Under the pieces are notes generated by a model, which worked only from the letters and a program-made list of their open reading frames with translations, had not been told where the DNA came from and ran no database searches. Source: an uncultured Prevotella sp. (GTDB lineage: Bacteria; Bacteroidota; Bacteroidia; Bacteroidales; Bacteroidaceae). Taken from it: DNA of 64,000 nt. Shown piece by piece: positions 62,040 to 64,000 of the stretch; the first letter of the stretch is position 1, and every line of letters begins with the position of its first letter. The position numbers and the translations under genes are program-made. The stretch spans positions 20,023-84,022 of the forward strand of contig CAMVQS010000003.1 of assembly GCA_947169685.1 (NCBI GenBank). The letters run 5' to 3'.

Positions 62040-62138
62040 CACTACCCCCAATATTTCGGGAATCCCTTTAAATACTGGGAAAAAGAAGGGGGTAGTGTTG
62101 TTCAACACTACCCCGACTCTACCCCTAACACTACCCCC
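62040..62138. repeat. CACTACCCC(C) repeats downstream of the VapE-like gene
   Basis: CACTACCCCC occurs at 62040-62049 and 62129-62138, with partial copies between. The inverse, GGGGGTAGTG, is repeated on the other side of the gene at 63605-63704, so the gene is bounded by oppositely oriented repeats. Confidence 0.7.
62089..62114 (-). terminator. Hairpin terminator after the VapE-like gene
   Basis: Minus-strand GGGGTAGTGTTG and CAACACTACCCC form a perfect 12-bp stem with a two-base centre, followed by CTTCTTTTTCCC. It lies 43 bases past the stop and is built from the same GGGGTAGTG sequence repeated around the gene. Confidence 0.7.
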
Positions 62139-62156
62139 GACACCCACCCTACGGGC

Positions 62157-63365
62157 TTAGGCCACACGTAGGGGAATCACTCGGTAGTACGTCTGGTGAC
62201 CATGATCCTTACCTTCATATCCCAGCTCCTTCAAGGCCAATCCCAGTTGAATCTTCGTGCTGTGGTTGTTCTTGATGGATGGATACTCATGGCGAATCAA
62301 GTCCACGATCTCTCCACTCTTCATTCGCACACCCTGCTCGCCGTCCTTGGGCTTGCGGATGCAGACCTCCACCACCTCTGCGATGTCCTTCTGCTCCATG
62401 AAGTTCAGGTTCAGTTCCTGAATACGCGCCACCTGGTCGTTGCTAAAGTAGTAAGGCGAATTCTGCTTGCAGACCTCGTGAACCACCTGTGCATAGAGCT
62501 GCTCGTAGTTAATCTCACCCGTGTTGTCGATATACTGCCCTTCAGGAATCTGCAGGCAGATATATCGACGTGAGCCAGTGGCATCCGTCAGCGGATGGGG
62601 GTTGTTCGTCGTTGCCACGAACGAAGCGAAACGTGGGCGGTCCTCCTGCGAAGCACCATAGATGGGGCGTCCGTTCACCTTGTTCTTCGAGAGTGTTTGC
62701 TTCAGCGTAGCATGCTGGCTGGGGCGTATGGCCTCCAGCTCGTCGAGATTCACCAAGAGGTTGTTCGTCAGCGCCATCTCCTTGTCGAACTTATTCGAGA
62801 GGTTCAGGTGATCCAGGAAATACTGGCGCAGGTGCGGAGGCAGCAGGCGCACCACAAAGGTCGTCTTGCCACAGCCCTGTGCTCCAATCAGCGTCGGCAC
62901 AGTCTCGTTACCATGAACCTCGTCTATCTGGAGCCAATGGGCCACCATCGAACGAATCCACACAAAGAGGAACTCGAGCTGTTCTGTGGTCAGGCCGGGA
63001 ATTCGGCCAAACAGCTGGGCTACATGGTTTTGTCCGTCCCACTGAGGCAGGTGCCCCAGGAAGTCGTCGATAGGGTTGAACGTCGGAATCTCTTCCGAGT
63101 TCACTAGTTCCATGATCTCTGTCTTGGGACTCCCGTTCTCGCATATACCGTCGCGCTTGGCCTGGAGAATGATACTGTTCAGGGCCTTTGTGGTCAGGAT
63201 GCGGTACTGAGGCTGTCCGTCGGCAGGCAGATCAGCAAATTCGGTCTTTCCGCTCAACACGTTCGAGCGGAAAAGATACTTTTCCTGAAGATACTGCTCC
63301 GTCATAAGCAGTCCTTCCTGTGAAGCCTTGATGGCCTCACCATTTACTGTGAGATTGTTAAACAT
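62157..63365 (-). CDS. VapE-like P-loop (superfamily 3 helicase-type) protein
   Basis: 402 residues. 'TLIGAQGCGKTTFVVRLLPP' is a Walker A (about residues 165-175), 'NNLLVNLDELEAI' a Walker B, and 'RPRFASFVATTNNPHPLTDATGSRRYICLQI' the sensor/arginine-finger block of the virulence-associated E family (phage and plasmid helicase-like proteins). The C-terminal 100 residues ('GVRMKSGEIVDLIRHEYPSI') form a small DNA-binding-like domain. In satellites and prophages VapE acts in replication with a primase; here there is no primase, integrase or structural gene in view, so it may be an orphan or the edge of an element beyond the window. Promoter at 63436-63466. Confidence 0.82.
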   Translation of the reverse strand: MFNNLTVNGEAIKASQEGLLMTEQYLQEKYLFRSNVLSGKTEFADLPADGQPQYRILTTKALNSIILQAKRDGICENGSPKTEIMELVNSEEIPTFNPIDDFLGHLPQWDGQNHVAQLFGRIPGLTTEQLEFLFVWIRSMVAHWLQIDEVHGNETVPTLIGAQGCGKTTFVVRLLPPHLRQYFLDHLNLSNKFDKEMALTNNLLVNLDELEAIRPSQHATLKQTLSKNKVNGRPIYGASQEDRPRFASFVATTNNPHPLTDATGSRRYICLQIPEGQYIDNTGEINYEQLYAQVVHEVCKQNSPYYFSNDQVARIQELNLNFMEQKDIAEVVEVCIRKPKDGEQGVRMKSGEIVDLIRHEYPSIKNNHSTKIQLGLALKELGYEGKDHGHQTYYRVIPLRVA

Positions 63366-63435
63366 AAAAATATAGTATTAAATCGTTAAGGCTAAGAGTG
63401 GCCAAATGAGATTCTCTCATGCATCAGAGCCAGTG

Positions 63436-63466
63436 CAAAGATACAAAATTTTTTCGCGTTTTGCAA
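63436..63466 (-). promoter_or_regulatory. Promoter of the VapE-like gene
   Basis: Minus-strand TTG (63464-63466), 20 bases, TATCTTTG (63436-63443). The leader of about 65 bases contains the palindrome ATGAGATTCTCTCAT (63407-63421). Confidence 0.75.
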
Positions 63467-63604
63467 GCTTTTTGCCAAAAAAAACACAAAAAAAGCACAT
63501 CTAACGCCTGATTTTAACAAAAACCCCAAAAGTTCTCCCAAGAACTCTAAACTTTAAAACTGACTCTACACTCTCAACCCTCAACTAACAGAGGGGGTAC
63601 TGTT

Positions 63605-63704
63605 GGGGGTAGTGATGGGTGTAGTGGTGGGGGTAGTGGCGGGGGTAGTGGTGGAAAGCAAGAATGCCGTAAATAAAGGCATTTCGGAAGATTTGGGGGT
63701 AGTA
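63605..63704. repeat. GGGGGTAGTG repeats upstream of the VapE-like gene
   Basis: Perfect copies at 63605-63614, 63629-63638 and 63641-63650, with variants at 63617-63626 and 63695-63704. The spacing is irregular (12-54 bases). On the minus strand they give a Thr/Pro-repeat ORF (63581-63769) that I do not count as a gene. Iteron-like binding sites are one reading. Confidence 0.7.
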
Positions 63705-63725
63705 TTGGTATCTCCAGAAAAACAT

Positions 63726-63869
63726 ACCGACTTACGCACCGAAACATACCGACTTTCGCACCGAAACATACCGACTTTCGGGTCGTTAACCCCTATGTAA
63801 GGAGGCCTTTCCTACTATGTAACGAACCCTTACACGGCACCTTTCAATCTGTTCCCACGGTGGGAAAGC
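63726..63869. repeat. Dispersed non-coding repeat, copy 2
   Basis: Inverse of the repeat at 6083-6215: three tandem units CCGAAACATACCGACTTTCG, then GGGTCGTTAACCCC, a variant centre GGAGGCCTTTCC, GAACCCTTACACGGCACC and TGTTCCCACGGTGGGAAA. The 300 bases from 63600 to 63900 hold no gene. Confidence 0.85.
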
Positions 63870-63944
63870 ATTGAAACTCCATGAACAGCATTACATTTCC
63901 AGGTTTGCCTTCAGGTTTATCCATACCAATAGAAGAAAAACATG

Positions 63945-63978
63945 CGCGGGGAGGGAGGCCGATGCCTCTCTCCCCGCG
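63945..63978. terminator. Strong GC-rich hairpin, probably a two-way terminator
   Basis: CGCGGGGAGGGAGGC and GCCTCTCTCCCCGCG pair over 15 positions with one G-T wobble and a four-base loop CGAT. An A-run (AGAAAAAC) precedes it and TTTCGT follows, so it could end transcripts from either side. Confidence 0.75.
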
Positions 63979-64000
63979 TTTCGTAGTGCCCTGCGGTCCT

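Noticed and set aside
62040-63704. Possible CRISPR array
   Set aside because: The repeated units are 10 bases, irregularly spaced, with no equal-length spacers and no cas genes in the window.
63581-63769. Thr/Pro-repeat ORF on the minus strand
   Set aside because: It is the translation of the GGGGGTAGTG repeats and part of the dispersed non-coding repeat; no ribosome-binding context or homologue in view.

Overview
The window looks like chromosomal DNA from a Bacteroidales bacterium, most likely a gut or rumen Prevotella or close relative. The evidence is recurrent TAnnTTTG (-7) promoter boxes with TTG/TTTG about 19-20 bases upstream, a SusC/SusD pair, a long run of fimbrillin-type lipoproteins (several with FISUMP C-terminal domains), N-acylornithine deacetylase-like and GH97 enzymes, and typical Bacteroidales AT-rich spacer repeats. 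No rRNA, tRNA, CRISPR array or transposase was seen.

Layout. 1-423: the tail of an M28 peptidase and a frameshifted, truncated carboxylesterase. 502-1566: an orphan AAA ATPase with a repeated palindromic leader. 2035-11612: two mirror-image, RiPP-like peptide operons diverging from a centre near 6.8 kb. Each has a short precursor peptide (both absent from the ORF track), a fimbrillin-like lipoprotein, a radical SAM/SPASM maturase, one variable tailoring enzyme (QueC-like PP-loop protein on the left, HprK-like kinase on the right) and a TraX-family acyltransferase-like membrane protein. The centre holds a roughly 172-bp inverted repeat that spans the 5' UTRs and the precursor leader codons. 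It brackets a 1.39-kb segment with a PIN toxin-antitoxin pair and two direct copies of one promoter. In the present orientation a good promoter faces only the right operon, so the layout looks like an on/off (either/or) inversion switch. This is my main candidate for an undescribed system. 11665-13242: a HipBA-type kinase module between 26-bp perfect direct repeats.

13350-31254: one leftward operon of 14 genes: twelve fimbrillin-family lipoproteins, a 671-residue lipoprotein with 120-residue stalk-like repeats, and an outer-membrane barrel. It starts at a promoter at 31309-31339, just beyond a terminator. 31501-46828: a maltose/starch utilisation locus: SusC, SusD and two SusE/F-like lipoproteins leftward; LacI regulator, sugar MFS transporter, PAP2 phosphatase, GH77 4-alpha-glucanotransferase and GH97 alpha-glucosidase rightward. 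Two near-identical GTGCAAACG palindromes are probable operators of the LacI protein.

46830-61884: housekeeping genes: dGTPase, dUTPase, a TPR protein, a DUF4292-like lipoprotein, an EnvC-like activator, an M20 deacylase, a C26-M19 peptidase fusion beside an Lrp-type regulator, three tandem FKBP isomerases, guanine deaminase, an exported esterase-like protein and a small exported protein. 62157-64000: a VapE-like P-loop gene between oppositely oriented GGGGGTAGTG repeats, then a dispersed non-coding repeat whose second copy lies beside the left peptide operon, and a strong terminator.

Functions are inferred from motifs and context read by eye; no database search was possible.
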